From NCBI RefSeq assembly GCF_030182585.1, contig NZ_JARXOW010000002.1:1-64000 (forward strand): DNA of 64,000 bases, given 5' to 3'. The first letter of the stretch is position 1, and each line of letters starts with the position of its first letter. The stretch is from Pedobacter faecalis. GTDB lineage: Bacteria > Bacteroidota > Bacteroidia > Sphingobacteriales > Sphingobacteriaceae. The notes beneath the pieces were generated by a model. That model did not search any database. It was not told the origin of the DNA and was given only the letters and a program-made list of their open reading frames with translations. This document shows, piece by piece, positions 53,534 through 61,834 of this stretch. The position numbers and the translations under genes are program-made.

Positions 53534-55009
53534 ATGAAATCAATATATAAAATAAAAATAGGCCTCTTTTTGTTCGTGTTGCTGTCTGTATCCTGCAGCA
53601 AGTGGGTTGACGTGAAACCTACCGACAGACTAGGCGAAGATCAGCTCTTCTTAAATAAGGAGGGCTATCTAAAAGCACTTAACGGCGTATATGTGGAAAT
53701 GACAAATACCGCTTTGTATGGGCAGCATTTGACTGCAGGAACAATCGATGTACTGGCACAGTACTACTATCTGAACAGTTCCGTGCATCCCTATCAGAAA
53801 TACACAATCTTCACATATACCGACGCGGATGTAAAGGTAACTTTTGATAATGCCTGGCGTAAGGCCTACGAATTGATTGCAAATTGTAATGTAATTCTCG
53901 AGAAATGTGGTGCCGCGCCCAGCGAGGTATTGCCGCAGCCCTATTTTGGTATTATTAAAGGTGAAGCGCTCGCTCTTCGCGCTATGCTGCACCTGGACAT
54001 GCTCCGGTTGTTCGGACCGATTTATTCTGAAACCGACAAGTTGAAGCCGGCGATCCCATATGTAAATAAAACGGGCTATGAGGTATCCCCACTGCTGGGC
54101 TCAGAGCAGTTTATGCTGCATGTGACGGAAGATCTGAAAGCGGCTTTGGATCTACTGGGGAGCACCGATCCCATCCGGACCGAGGGTGTAAGAAATGGTA
54201 GCAATGCCGCGGGGCCGAATGATTTATACTTTCGTCAGTATCGGCTAAATTATTATGCGGCCAAGGCGCTTCTCGCCCGGGCTTATTTATGGCAGGCCAA
54301 TAAAACGGAGGCATTGACGCAGGCGCAGGAATTGCTGGCGGAAGTTCAGACGCCAACTAAAACTGTGTTTCCATTCGTCACTTTTGCAGCCGCAACGAGT
54401 GTAGAAAAACCCGACCGCATGTTTTCCACCGAGGTTATGTTTTCGCTATATGACATCGGGCGGATTCAAATGTACAACAGATTGTTTGATGTAAGCCTGC
54501 AGGTCAACAGCAAACTTTCTTTCAGCGCCGGGGACGTAAATGAGCAGCGGGTGAATTCTATTTATGATGACGCTAACGACTACCGCCGGAGAATCTGGCA
54601 AAGTGCATCTACTGGTACAATAACGGCTACCACGAACATGAAATATGCGGATGTGCCTGACGCACCCGGCCGCTATATGATCCCGCTCGTCCGTCTGTCG
54701 GAAGTGTTGCTGATCGCCGCGGAATGCCACCCAGATCTGGCAACCGGAATAGCTTACCTGAACCAATTACGTTCAGCCAGAAACTGTGTTAACCTGGCAC
54801 CTGCTGATGCCAGCGCATTGAAACTGGAAATTGGTAAAGAATATAGACGGGAAATGATCGGGGAAGGGCAACAGTTCTTTTTCTATAAGCGAAACGCCTA
54901 TCAGACAGTACCTAATCACGCTACCGTTTCCATCAATCCTGCAAAGACGATGGTATTGACCAATTATGTGGTTCCGCTACCAGACAGTGAAACATCTCAA
55001 AGATATTAA
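53534..55009 (+). CDS. SusD/RagB family surface lipoprotein
   Basis: A 491-residue lipoprotein with lipobox SVSC (Cys21 from ATG 53534) followed by SKWVDVKPTDRLGEDQLF, the classic RagB/SusD start. Helical TPR-like elements with GEALALRAMLHLDMLRLFGP (about 145-165) and the C-terminal EYRREMIGEGQQFFFYKR are present. It is the ligand-binding lid of the preceding SusC. An in-frame GTG at 53525 adds three residues and is less likely. Confidence 0.94.
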   Translation: MKSIYKIKIGLFLFVLLSVSCSKWVDVKPTDRLGEDQLFLNKEGYLKALNGVYVEMTNTALYGQHLTAGTIDVLAQYYYLNSSVHPYQKYTIFTYTDADVKVTFDNAWRKAYELIANCNVILEKCGAAPSEVLPQPYFGIIKGEALALRAMLHLDMLRLFGPIYSETDKLKPAIPYVNKTGYEVSPLLGSEQFMLHVTEDLKAALDLLGSTDPIRTEGVRNGSNAAGPNDLYFRQYRLNYYAAKALLARAYLWQANKTEALTQAQELLAEVQTPTKTVFPFVTFAAATSVEKPDRMFSTEVMFSLYDIGRIQMYNRLFDVSLQVNSKLSFSAGDVNEQRVNSIYDDANDYRRRIWQSASTGTITATTNMKYADVPDAPGRYMIPLVRLSEVLLIAAECHPDLATGIAYLNQLRSARNCVNLAPADASALKLEIGKEYRREMIGEGQQFFFYKRNAYQTVPNHATVSINPAKTMVLTNYVVPLPDSETSQRY

Positions 55010-55024
55010 TCCAAGAATAACAGC

Positions 55025-55876
55025 ATGAGAAGAATATTAATTTATATGGTACTTCTCCAGCTCGCAATGGTTTTTGCAAGCTGTGAAAAGGAAATTTTGC
55101 CCTACAAGGGTAAGGAGGGCGTGTATTTTGCCGTACAACATGGTGCTCAACATTTACCTAATTCCTGGCCTTTCCAGCCTTACAGTGATGTAGATTTCGT
55201 CAGGATAGGCAAGAACACGGTCGATTTCACTATTAAGGTCATGATCACTGGACCTGTGAAGGATTATGAGCGGACATTCAAGATGGAAGTGAATCCCGAC
55301 TCCACTACCGCTATCGCCGGAAAGCATTATGAAGCAGTAAAGTCAGACTGGACTATTCCGGCCGGCTCAGTGTCTGCAAATGTAACGGTTCGGCTGAACC
55401 GAACTCCAGATCTGGAAGAAAAGCCGGTGACCCTGGGTTTGAAACTTATCGAAACAGAAGATTTTGCACTCTCTTTCCCGGAGTGGGATGCAATTCCAGG
55501 TCTTGATGCAGGAACGGTAGTAAAAGAATTTGATGCCGGCCTCCATACCTTAAGGATCAACGATGTGATGATCCAGCCAGCGGTATGGTCTGGTTCAATA
55601 CAGCCAGGAAATCGAGAGTCGGGCTTGTTCGGCGTGTTTACCAGAAAGAAAATGGAGTTTTTATCGGAAAACCTGGGCTTAACCTACGAGGATTTTTCGA
55701 GCACAACAACGATGCCGATGGCTCGTATGTTTCTCGTAGCTAACGATGCTACGGCAATTCTGATAAAGCGCTTTAACGAAAAAAACCCTGTGCTCGAAGA
55801 CGATGGCCGCTTGATGTGGATGGGCTCCGTGCCCTGGACATCCATCATAGGCGTTCCCTGGGTACCTGGTCCTTAG
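55025..55876 (+). CDS. DUF4843 domain lipoprotein
   Basis: A 283-residue lipoprotein (lipobox FASC, Cys20) with an Ig-like beta-rich N-terminal part including GPVKDYERTFKMEVNPDSTT and AIAGKHYE, typical of DUF4843 proteins encoded next to SusC/SusD. Function unknown; probably an additional surface component of the uptake complex. Lies 15 bases after susD. Confidence 0.88.
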   Translation: MRRILIYMVLLQLAMVFASCEKEILPYKGKEGVYFAVQHGAQHLPNSWPFQPYSDVDFVRIGKNTVDFTIKVMITGPVKDYERTFKMEVNPDSTTAIAGKHYEAVKSDWTIPAGSVSANVTVRLNRTPDLEEKPVTLGLKLIETEDFALSFPEWDAIPGLDAGTVVKEFDAGLHTLRINDVMIQPAVWSGSIQPGNRESGLFGVFTRKKMEFLSENLGLTYEDFSSTTTMPMARMFLVANDATAILIKRFNEKNPVLEDDGRLMWMGSVPWTSIIGVPWVPGP

Positions 55877-55897
55877 TCATCAAATAACGAAAAAGAA

Positions 55898-57442
55898 ATG
55901 AAAATACACCACTATATCTTAGCTCTGTTCTCAATCCTGCTGGTCGGCTCATGCAGTAAGGACTTGGGCAGTTACGCGTACGAAAATATCAACGAATTAA
56001 CTATTAAAGGGGTCAGCAACGAATACTTCGTGCGTACCGGAATAGACACGCTTCGCATCCAGCCCACCATAGCGGCAAGCATGGATGAGTCGGATACGTC
56101 GCGCTACAGCTACCTCTGGATTTTAAAAACCGGATCGCTTACTTTTGACACAATCGGTCATCACAAGAACCTGGCTTATCCGGTACGTCTAAACGCAGTT
56201 CCGTATGATCTGTTTTATCGGGTACTCGACAGCAAAACCGGGGTTACCTGGATAGCCAATAGCAAGATCATTGTTAGTACTCCATACTCCCGGGGTTTCC
56301 TCATTATGGGTGAAGATGAAGAAGGGTTTGCAGAAGCTGAAATGCTTTCTATGCTTACGGACACAGTCCATATCAAACAAATTTTGTCTAAGTCAGGTTT
56401 GCCTCGCCTTCGGGAACCGGTTAGTATGGTGCATACGGGTGGCAGCGAGTTGTATGTGAGGCTTTGGGCTATGACGAAAACGGGTTCATACTATTTTAAC
56501 CGGGCCACTATGGAATCTACCGCTAGTAATAACCTAAGTAGGTTAGCCTATGTGTCGGAAGCTCTTGATGCGGAAACGCTTCATCCAGTTGTTGTTGCTC
56601 CCCAGATCCGCACCGCCGCGGGTGCTATCGGCAGCAGCCTGTACCGGGCCATGATAACTAAGGGAGGGGATGTGTTTGCGAGTGTGCCCTTGTTGATGGG
56701 TGGGGACTTTTACAACAACCCTATAAACCGCATTGCAACGGCGCAAGAGGTCAGAATACCAGCGGCTCCATACATCATGTATCCGATAAACAGTATGAAT
56801 TCGATCATGTGGTACGATACGCAGAACGATCGCTTCATGAATTTTGCAAGTATTGGTGTAGGTACGGCTTCTACAGTACTAAGTGATGCTTCAGGTAGTA
56901 TTTTCCCATGGAACCAGCCGGCAGGCAGGACACTTGTTTATGCAGAAAATACACGCAATACTGATGGTGGTTCAACGAATGGTAATTCGTTCACAATTAT
57001 GAAAGATGCGGATAATACATGTCATATTTATAAGTTTTATGCAAATGGCACTAATCCTGCAAAACGCGGCTTTTATACCGTCAAGTCTACCGCGACCGAC
57101 TTTCACAAGGCCGATTTTTACGCTTTCTCGTCTAATCGCAGCGTTGTGTTTTATGCGGTGGGCAACCGCCTTTATGCCTACGATTATAATCCCGGGTTTG
57201 AGAAAAATTATACCATATCGAATGTCGGTGCAGATCAGATCACTATGCTCAAGTTTGATACTCAGATCGACCATCTGACCAACAGCCTTTACGTGGCAAC
57301 CTATAATAGTGCGACTAAAGGCACCTTGCGCCGCTTCAGGGTAGGTACCGATCCAAATACTGTGGAGCTGACGATTCAGGACAACAGCACATGGACCGGC
57401 CTCGTGAAGGTTAAAGATATCAACTGGCGTGCAGCCAACTAA
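55898..57442 (+). CDS. PKD-like family surface lipoprotein
   Basis: A 514-residue lipoprotein (lipobox VGSC, Cys19) beginning SKDLGSYAYENINELTI, the start typical of the PKD-like lipoprotein family, with one or two Ig-like domains (about 25-130) and a longer beta-rich, possibly propeller-like remainder. It has no catalytic motif that I can see. Lies 21 bases after the DUF4843 gene. These two proteins usually travel together with a SusC/SusD pair, which suggests a shared role in ligand capture. Confidence 0.85.
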   Translation: MKIHHYILALFSILLVGSCSKDLGSYAYENINELTIKGVSNEYFVRTGIDTLRIQPTIAASMDESDTSRYSYLWILKTGSLTFDTIGHHKNLAYPVRLNAVPYDLFYRVLDSKTGVTWIANSKIIVSTPYSRGFLIMGEDEEGFAEAEMLSMLTDTVHIKQILSKSGLPRLREPVSMVHTGGSELYVRLWAMTKTGSYYFNRATMESTASNNLSRLAYVSEALDAETLHPVVVAPQIRTAAGAIGSSLYRAMITKGGDVFASVPLLMGGDFYNNPINRIATAQEVRIPAAPYIMYPINSMNSIMWYDTQNDRFMNFASIGVGTASTVLSDASGSIFPWNQPAGRTLVYAENTRNTDGGSTNGNSFTIMKDADNTCHIYKFYANGTNPAKRGFYTVKSTATDFHKADFYAFSSNRSVVFYAVGNRLYAYDYNPGFEKNYTISNVGADQITMLKFDTQIDHLTNSLYVATYNSATKGTLRRFRVGTDPNTVELTIQDNSTWTGLVKVKDINWRAAN

Positions 57443-57471
57443 ACGAATACACTTAAACAGATTAAAAAGCA

Positions 57472-58590
57472 ATGAATTTAACAAGTATCAAAACTATCCT
57501 TGCACTAGCCATATTGCCAATCGCCGGGTTTAGCCAGGGCGGCAACTTTTCCATAGAAGGGCAGGTAAGCGCGAAACACAATGGCAAATTCGTTAAGTTG
57601 TACTACAGCGAGAATGAGACAAAAAAAGTTGACAGTGCAGCCGTTCAAAGCGGTAAGTTTACTTTACAGGGCAATGTTAAATCGCCAACAGCTGCTAAAA
57701 TAGGGTTTGGCGATCAAGACGCAGGAGACAATATAGACGTGTTCCTATCGGAGGGAACCATCCGCCTAAAGGCAAAAGACTCTATTCATTATGCGGACAT
57801 CCGCGGAACAAAGCTTGCCGAAAGCCATGAGCGCCTGGCGCGACAGCTACGTCCTGCAGACGACAAATTTGTCAGGGGTCTGATTACTTTCAGAGATATG
57901 CCTAAAGGCCCTGAAAAGGATGCGTATTTGACATCATTAATGGCGGGCTTCGACGAGTATAATCTTCGGAAACGGGAAATAGTACATCAATTTGTTAGTG
58001 AAAACCCGGCGTCTTATGTATCGCTGTATTATCTGGACAAAAGTGCTCAAGGCCGGATTGCAAATTACGAGACAACTTTTCCGCTTTATAATAAGCTTAG
58101 TCCGGAACTTAAAGCAACGCCTTTGGGCAAACAACTGGGGGAACGCCTTATGGCTGCGAAGGGTGCTTTGACAGGAGAACCTTACAAAGATTTCGTTTCG
58201 ACAACCCCCGAAGGCAAGCAGCTTAGCCTAAAGGAGATCGTAAGTAAAAACAAGTATACGCTTGTTGATTTCTGGGCCAGCTGGTGTGGCCCGTGCAGAA
58301 AGGAGAATCCACATGTAGTTAAAACGTTCAACGCTTTTCGCGAGAAAGGTTTTACCGTACTAAGTGTTTCACTTGATGACAACGCAGATAAGTGGAAAGA
58401 AGCGATCGAGAAAGACGGAATGCCCTGGTACCATGTGTCTAGCCTGAAGGGCTGGAAAGAGCCGGCGGCTGCGCTCTATAATGTTCGCGCAATCCCACAG
58501 AATGTGCTGGTAGACAGCGAGGGGAAAATAGTAGCCACTAACTTGAGGGCAGAGACGCTTTTTAATAAGGTGCAGCAATTATTAAATTAG
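57472..58590 (+). CDS. TlpA-type thiol-disulfide oxidoreductase with DUF4369 domain
   Basis: A 372-residue exported protein: signal peptide (about 1-21), DUF4369-like beta domain (about 25-110), helical linker, and C-terminal thioredoxin/AhpC-TSA domain (about 235-372) with the redox pair Cys272 and Cys275 in WASWCGPCRKENP and cis-Pro in RAIPQNVLVD. It is probably a periplasmic reductant or disulfide exchanger. It is the last gene of the sigma-regulated cluster and is followed by a terminator. Confidence 0.92.
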   Translation: MNLTSIKTILALAILPIAGFSQGGNFSIEGQVSAKHNGKFVKLYYSENETKKVDSAAVQSGKFTLQGNVKSPTAAKIGFGDQDAGDNIDVFLSEGTIRLKAKDSIHYADIRGTKLAESHERLARQLRPADDKFVRGLITFRDMPKGPEKDAYLTSLMAGFDEYNLRKREIVHQFVSENPASYVSLYYLDKSAQGRIANYETTFPLYNKLSPELKATPLGKQLGERLMAAKGALTGEPYKDFVSTTPEGKQLSLKEIVSKNKYTLVDFWASWCGPCRKENPHVVKTFNAFREKGFTVLSVSLDDNADKWKEAIEKDGMPWYHVSSLKGWKEPAAALYNVRAIPQNVLVDSEGKIVATNLRAETLFNKVQQLLN

Positions 58591-58610
58591 ACTCGCGTAA
58601 GCGGCGCTCC

Positions 58611-58644
58611 AAAGCCGTCCAGCAATTGTTGGACGGCTTTTATT
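58611..58644 (+). terminator. Terminator of the FecI-to-TlpA cluster
   Basis: AAAGCCGTCCA and TGGACGGCTTT form an 11-base stem with a short loop and a following T-rich tail. Confidence 0.88.
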
Positions 58645-58649
58645 TTGCG

Positions 58650-58754
58650 CTAACGGTTAAGCCAGGCCTTGAATGATTCGGCACGTTCTTCGCTCACAAT
58701 GACATCTGTTGATCCTGTTGTTAGAACATGAGCAACCCAATCGCTATGAAATAT
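58650..58754 (-). pseudogene. Possible coding remnant downstream of tyrA
   Basis: On the minus strand a 34-codon frame ends at the stop 58652-58650 and reads DWVAHVLTTGSTDVIVSEER then AESFKAWLNR, which looks protein-like but has no start and is broken by a stop at 58757. In another frame a 24-codon reading opens with an ATG overlapping the tyrA stop (TAATG). A frameshifted tail of a lost small gene would explain both. I do not recognise the family; it may equally be chance. Confidence 0.2.
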
Positions 58755-58794
58755 TTAGAACTGTAAATCGCTCCGCGAACTGCGTTGGTAAGCA

Positions 58795-59646
58795 TTACGA
58801 TCCCTTTCGGTCCAGGACATTCCTGATCTTATTCGCATTTTCCATCAATTCGGAGAGGTACGTCCAATTTTCCTTTTCAATACAAGATTTGAACTTTCTA
58901 AGTTGTGTGATATGCTCATTCAGCACGTCGAGCACATTCTCTTTGTTTTGCTGGAAAATCGGCATCCACATGGCAGGGCTACTTTTTGCAAGCCTTACAG
59001 TGCTCTCGAAACCGGCGCTGGCGAGCTCAAAAATGGCATTTTCCTCTCTTTCCTTTTCCAACACAGTGTTGGCCAGTGCAAATGAAGTGATGTGAGAGAT
59101 ATGGCTTACATAAGCAACGTGTATGTCATGGTCTTTGCCATTCATATACACATTATACATGCCGAGGAGTTTGTAGATTTTTTCTGCCAGTTCCAATGCA
59201 TCCTTGTCGCTCTCGGTGGCGTTGCAAATTACATTCGCCCGGCCTTCAAAAGCGTCATTGGTTGCCGCTTCAGGGCCGCTGAACTCTGTACCCCACATGG
59301 GGTGGGTGGCTATGTACCTTCCGCGCCTGGCGTGTCCTTTGGCAGCCTCCAGAACAGACATTTTAGTCGACCCGGTGTCCAGGACGATCTGGTGTGTCAC
59401 CTGGTCAAGCACCTGAGGCAGCAGTATCGCGCAGGCACTTACCGGAGCACTGAGTATGATCACGTCGCTTTTAGCGACAGCCTGGTCCAGATCTGTTATC
59501 TCATCTGCAATACCCAGCTCAAGTGCTTTCCGGGCATTGTCTTCTTTCCTGTCAACGCCATATACCATAGAAGCAAAGCCCTTTTGCTTCAGCACTAAGG
59601 CCATCGAGCCTCCAATCAGTCCGAGACCAACTACTGCTATTTTCAT
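58795..59646 (-). CDS. tyrA: Prephenate dehydrogenase
   Basis: A 283-residue NAD(P)-dependent enzyme of tyrosine synthesis. The Rossmann start MKIAVVGLGLIGGSMAL, ILSAPVSACAILLPQVL, the catalytic-His region ATHPMWGTE (GxHPMxG type) and HDIHVAYVSHISHITSFAL are typical of TyrA. No chorismate mutase or ACT domain is fused. It follows the aminotransferase gene by 9 bases, which supports an aromatic amino acid unit. Confidence 0.94.
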   Translation of the reverse strand: MKIAVVGLGLIGGSMALVLKQKGFASMVYGVDRKEDNARKALELGIADEITDLDQAVAKSDVIILSAPVSACAILLPQVLDQVTHQIVLDTGSTKMSVLEAAKGHARRGRYIATHPMWGTEFSGPEAATNDAFEGRANVICNATESDKDALELAEKIYKLLGMYNVYMNGKDHDIHVAYVSHISHITSFALANTVLEKEREENAIFELASAGFESTVRLAKSSPAMWMPIFQQNKENVLDVLNEHITQLRKFKSCIEKENWTYLSELMENANKIRNVLDRKGS

Positions 59647-59655
59647 GATGCAAAT

Positions 59656-60825
59656 CTAGTCGTTATCTGCTTTATTTTTTAGCTGGGCAATGCGAGCTTT
59701 AGCCTTATCGAATCTGGAAAGGTCGCCACACAGACTAATTCTGATGTAGCGGTCGCCCTGCGTCCCGAATATACCGCCGGGCGTGAGGAAGACATTTGCC
59801 CCATAAAGTATCTCATCACTGAGCGCATACCCGTTGCTGTAATGTTCAGGAATCTCAGCCCAAACAAACATACCAACCTGATCTTTATCGTAACTGCAGT
59901 TAAGCATATCGAGAATTTCAAATACCCTGGATCTGCGCTCGCTGTAAATACGGTTAATACCTGCATACCATTCGGTGTCCAGGTTCAAGGCTTTGACCGC
60001 GGCCAGTTGCAGCGGCATGAACATACCGCTGTCCATATTGCTTTTAAACCGCAGTACCTCTTCAATACGCTCTGGCGCCGCAGCAAGCATCCCAATACGC
60101 CAGCCCGCCATATTATGGGATTTGCTGAGGGAGTTTAATTCAATTACGACCTCTCTTGAGCCGGGATATTCCAGCAGGCTTAGCGGAGAATCTGTAAGTA
60201 TAAAACTATACGGGTTGTCGTGTACCAGCAGGATACGATGAGTCCGCGCAAATTCTATGACCTTAGGAAGAAAATGCCGGTCGGCCGGCTGACCGGTAGG
60301 CATATGCGGATAGTTGATGAACATGAGTTTTACCTTGCTCAGATCTTGCTCGGAAAGCGCATCAAGGTTTGGCTGCCAGTTATTTTCTGGTGTAAGGTCG
60401 TAGTTGATTGCGATACCTCCCGCAAGTTTAACCGCACTGGCATAGGTTGGGTATCCGGGGTTAGGTATAAGTGCCTCGTCGCCATCGTTCAGATAGGTCA
60501 TGCAGACATGCATGATGCCTTCTTTTGATCCCATCAAGGGAAGAATCTCCGTGTCGGGATTTAAGTCGACACGATACCGGCGGCTGTACCATTCGGCAAA
60601 TGCCTGCCTCAGCGCAGGGATTCCTTTGTATCCCTGGTATCCGTGTATATTAGGATTGGCCGCCTGATCTTGTAATTCCTTAATGACGTCGGGATGGGGC
60701 GGCAGGTCCGGACTTCCGATGCCCAGGTTTAAAATATCTTTGCCTTGTTTGTTCAGCGTTTCGATCTCCCTTAATTTTTGGGAGAAGTAGTATTCACTGA
60801 TTCCCTCCAGTCTCTTTGCTATCAT
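59656..60825 (-). CDS. PLP-dependent aminotransferase (aromatic/aspartate type I/II)
   Basis: A 389-residue fold-type I aminotransferase. The PLP lysine lies in SLSKSHNMAGWRIG (about 233-246), with NPGYPTYAS and NYPHMPTGQ as cofactor-site motifs. Sequence alone does not separate aromatic from LL-diaminopimelate aminotransferase; the coupling with tyrA favours prephenate, phenylpyruvate or hydroxyphenylpyruvate as substrate. First gene of a two-gene unit. Confidence 0.9.
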   Translation of the reverse strand: MIAKRLEGISEYYFSQKLREIETLNKQGKDILNLGIGSPDLPPHPDVIKELQDQAANPNIHGYQGYKGIPALRQAFAEWYSRRYRVDLNPDTEILPLMGSKEGIMHVCMTYLNDGDEALIPNPGYPTYASAVKLAGGIAINYDLTPENNWQPNLDALSEQDLSKVKLMFINYPHMPTGQPADRHFLPKVIEFARTHRILLVHDNPYSFILTDSPLSLLEYPGSREVVIELNSLSKSHNMAGWRIGMLAAAPERIEEVLRFKSNMDSGMFMPLQLAAVKALNLDTEWYAGINRIYSERRSRVFEILDMLNCSYDKDQVGMFVWAEIPEHYSNGYALSDEILYGANVFLTPGGIFGTQGDRYIRISLCGDLSRFDKAKARIAQLKNKADND

Positions 60826-60902
60826 TGTAGAATGTTTATCCCGGCGATAAATTTAAAAAATTCAATAGAATTCAGTAAATTTTGTTTTTTTTGAAAGCAG
60901 AC

Positions 60903-61763
60903 ATGAAATCAATTATTATTACCATAATCATAGGCGTCTTTATATGGCCATTTTCTGCTATAGCACAAACGGAGTTTGAGTTGTACGGGCAAGGGCAGAT
61001 TCCTTTCGCGAAGGAAAATTCTGAAACACCCAAACTCACCCTGTATGCTCCTAAAAAAGATTTGAGTAACGGTACGGTGGTCATTGTTTGTTCCGGGGGG
61101 TCTTACTCGGGCCGTGCCAACGGAACTGAAGGGATACCTGCCTGTAAAAAGCTAAACGAAGCCGGTATTACGGCATTTTTGCTGGACTACCGGGTTCCAA
61201 AGGCAGATAGGATGGAGCATAAAGAGGTCGTGCCGCTTACAGACGCGCAACGGGCTATTCAGTACGTGAGGGAGAATGCCAGAAAGTTTAAGATAAATCC
61301 GCGCAAGCTCGGTATAATGGGCTTTTCGGCGGGCGGTCACCTCGTTTCGACTGTGGGCACAAAGTTTCGGCAGACGGAACTTAGCAATCCGAAGGGGACT
61401 TCGTTGCGTCCCGACTTCATGATATTGGTTTATCCCGTGATCAGCTTTGCCGATTCATTGACCCATAAAGGTTCCAGAACAAACCTGATTGGTCCTGATA
61501 TTACTCCTGATAGGATCAGCGCTTATTCAAGCGAACTGCATGTCACAGCGCAGACTCCGCCAACCTACCTGACTTCGGGTATGGATGATAAAGCTGTTAA
61601 GGTGGAGAACAGCCTGTATTTTGCGGCGGCGCTAAAGCAGCATGGCGTTCCTGTGGAGCTTTTCTTGTACGAGAAGGGCGCACACGGTTATGGGGTGTAT
61701 AATAAACAGGCCCAGGCGCAATGGATCGACGATTGTATTCGTTGGATAAACCGTCGGTTTTAA
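60903..61763 (+). CDS. Exported alpha/beta hydrolase (esterase type)
   Basis: A 286-residue secreted hydrolase. Signal peptide about 1-21 when starting at ATG 60903 (an in-frame TTG at 60882 would add seven residues). Oxyanion region VIVCSGGSYSGR (HGGG type), nucleophile Ser142 in GFSAGGH, acid in GMDDKAV and catalytic His in KGAHGYG. It resembles the BD-FAE/xylan-esterase-like group often acting on acetylated or feruloylated polysaccharide; substrate is inference. Confidence 0.9.
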   Translation: MKSIIITIIIGVFIWPFSAIAQTEFELYGQGQIPFAKENSETPKLTLYAPKKDLSNGTVVIVCSGGSYSGRANGTEGIPACKKLNEAGITAFLLDYRVPKADRMEHKEVVPLTDAQRAIQYVRENARKFKINPRKLGIMGFSAGGHLVSTVGTKFRQTELSNPKGTSLRPDFMILVYPVISFADSLTHKGSRTNLIGPDITPDRISAYSSELHVTAQTPPTYLTSGMDDKAVKVENSLYFAAALKQHGVPVELFLYEKGAHGYGVYNKQAQAQWIDDCIRWINRRF

Positions 61764-61803
61764 GATTTAGAACTTTGCGCTCGTCATTTCTTTCACTAAA
61801 ACC

Positions 61804-61811
61804 TATTTTTG
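61804..61811 (+). promoter_or_regulatory. Minus-7 box of the acetyl-CoA synthetase gene
   Basis: TATTTTTG fits TAnnTTTG and lies 23 bases before the ATG. Confidence 0.5.
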
Positions 61812-61834
61812 GGTAAATCAACCATTAGCCAGAT

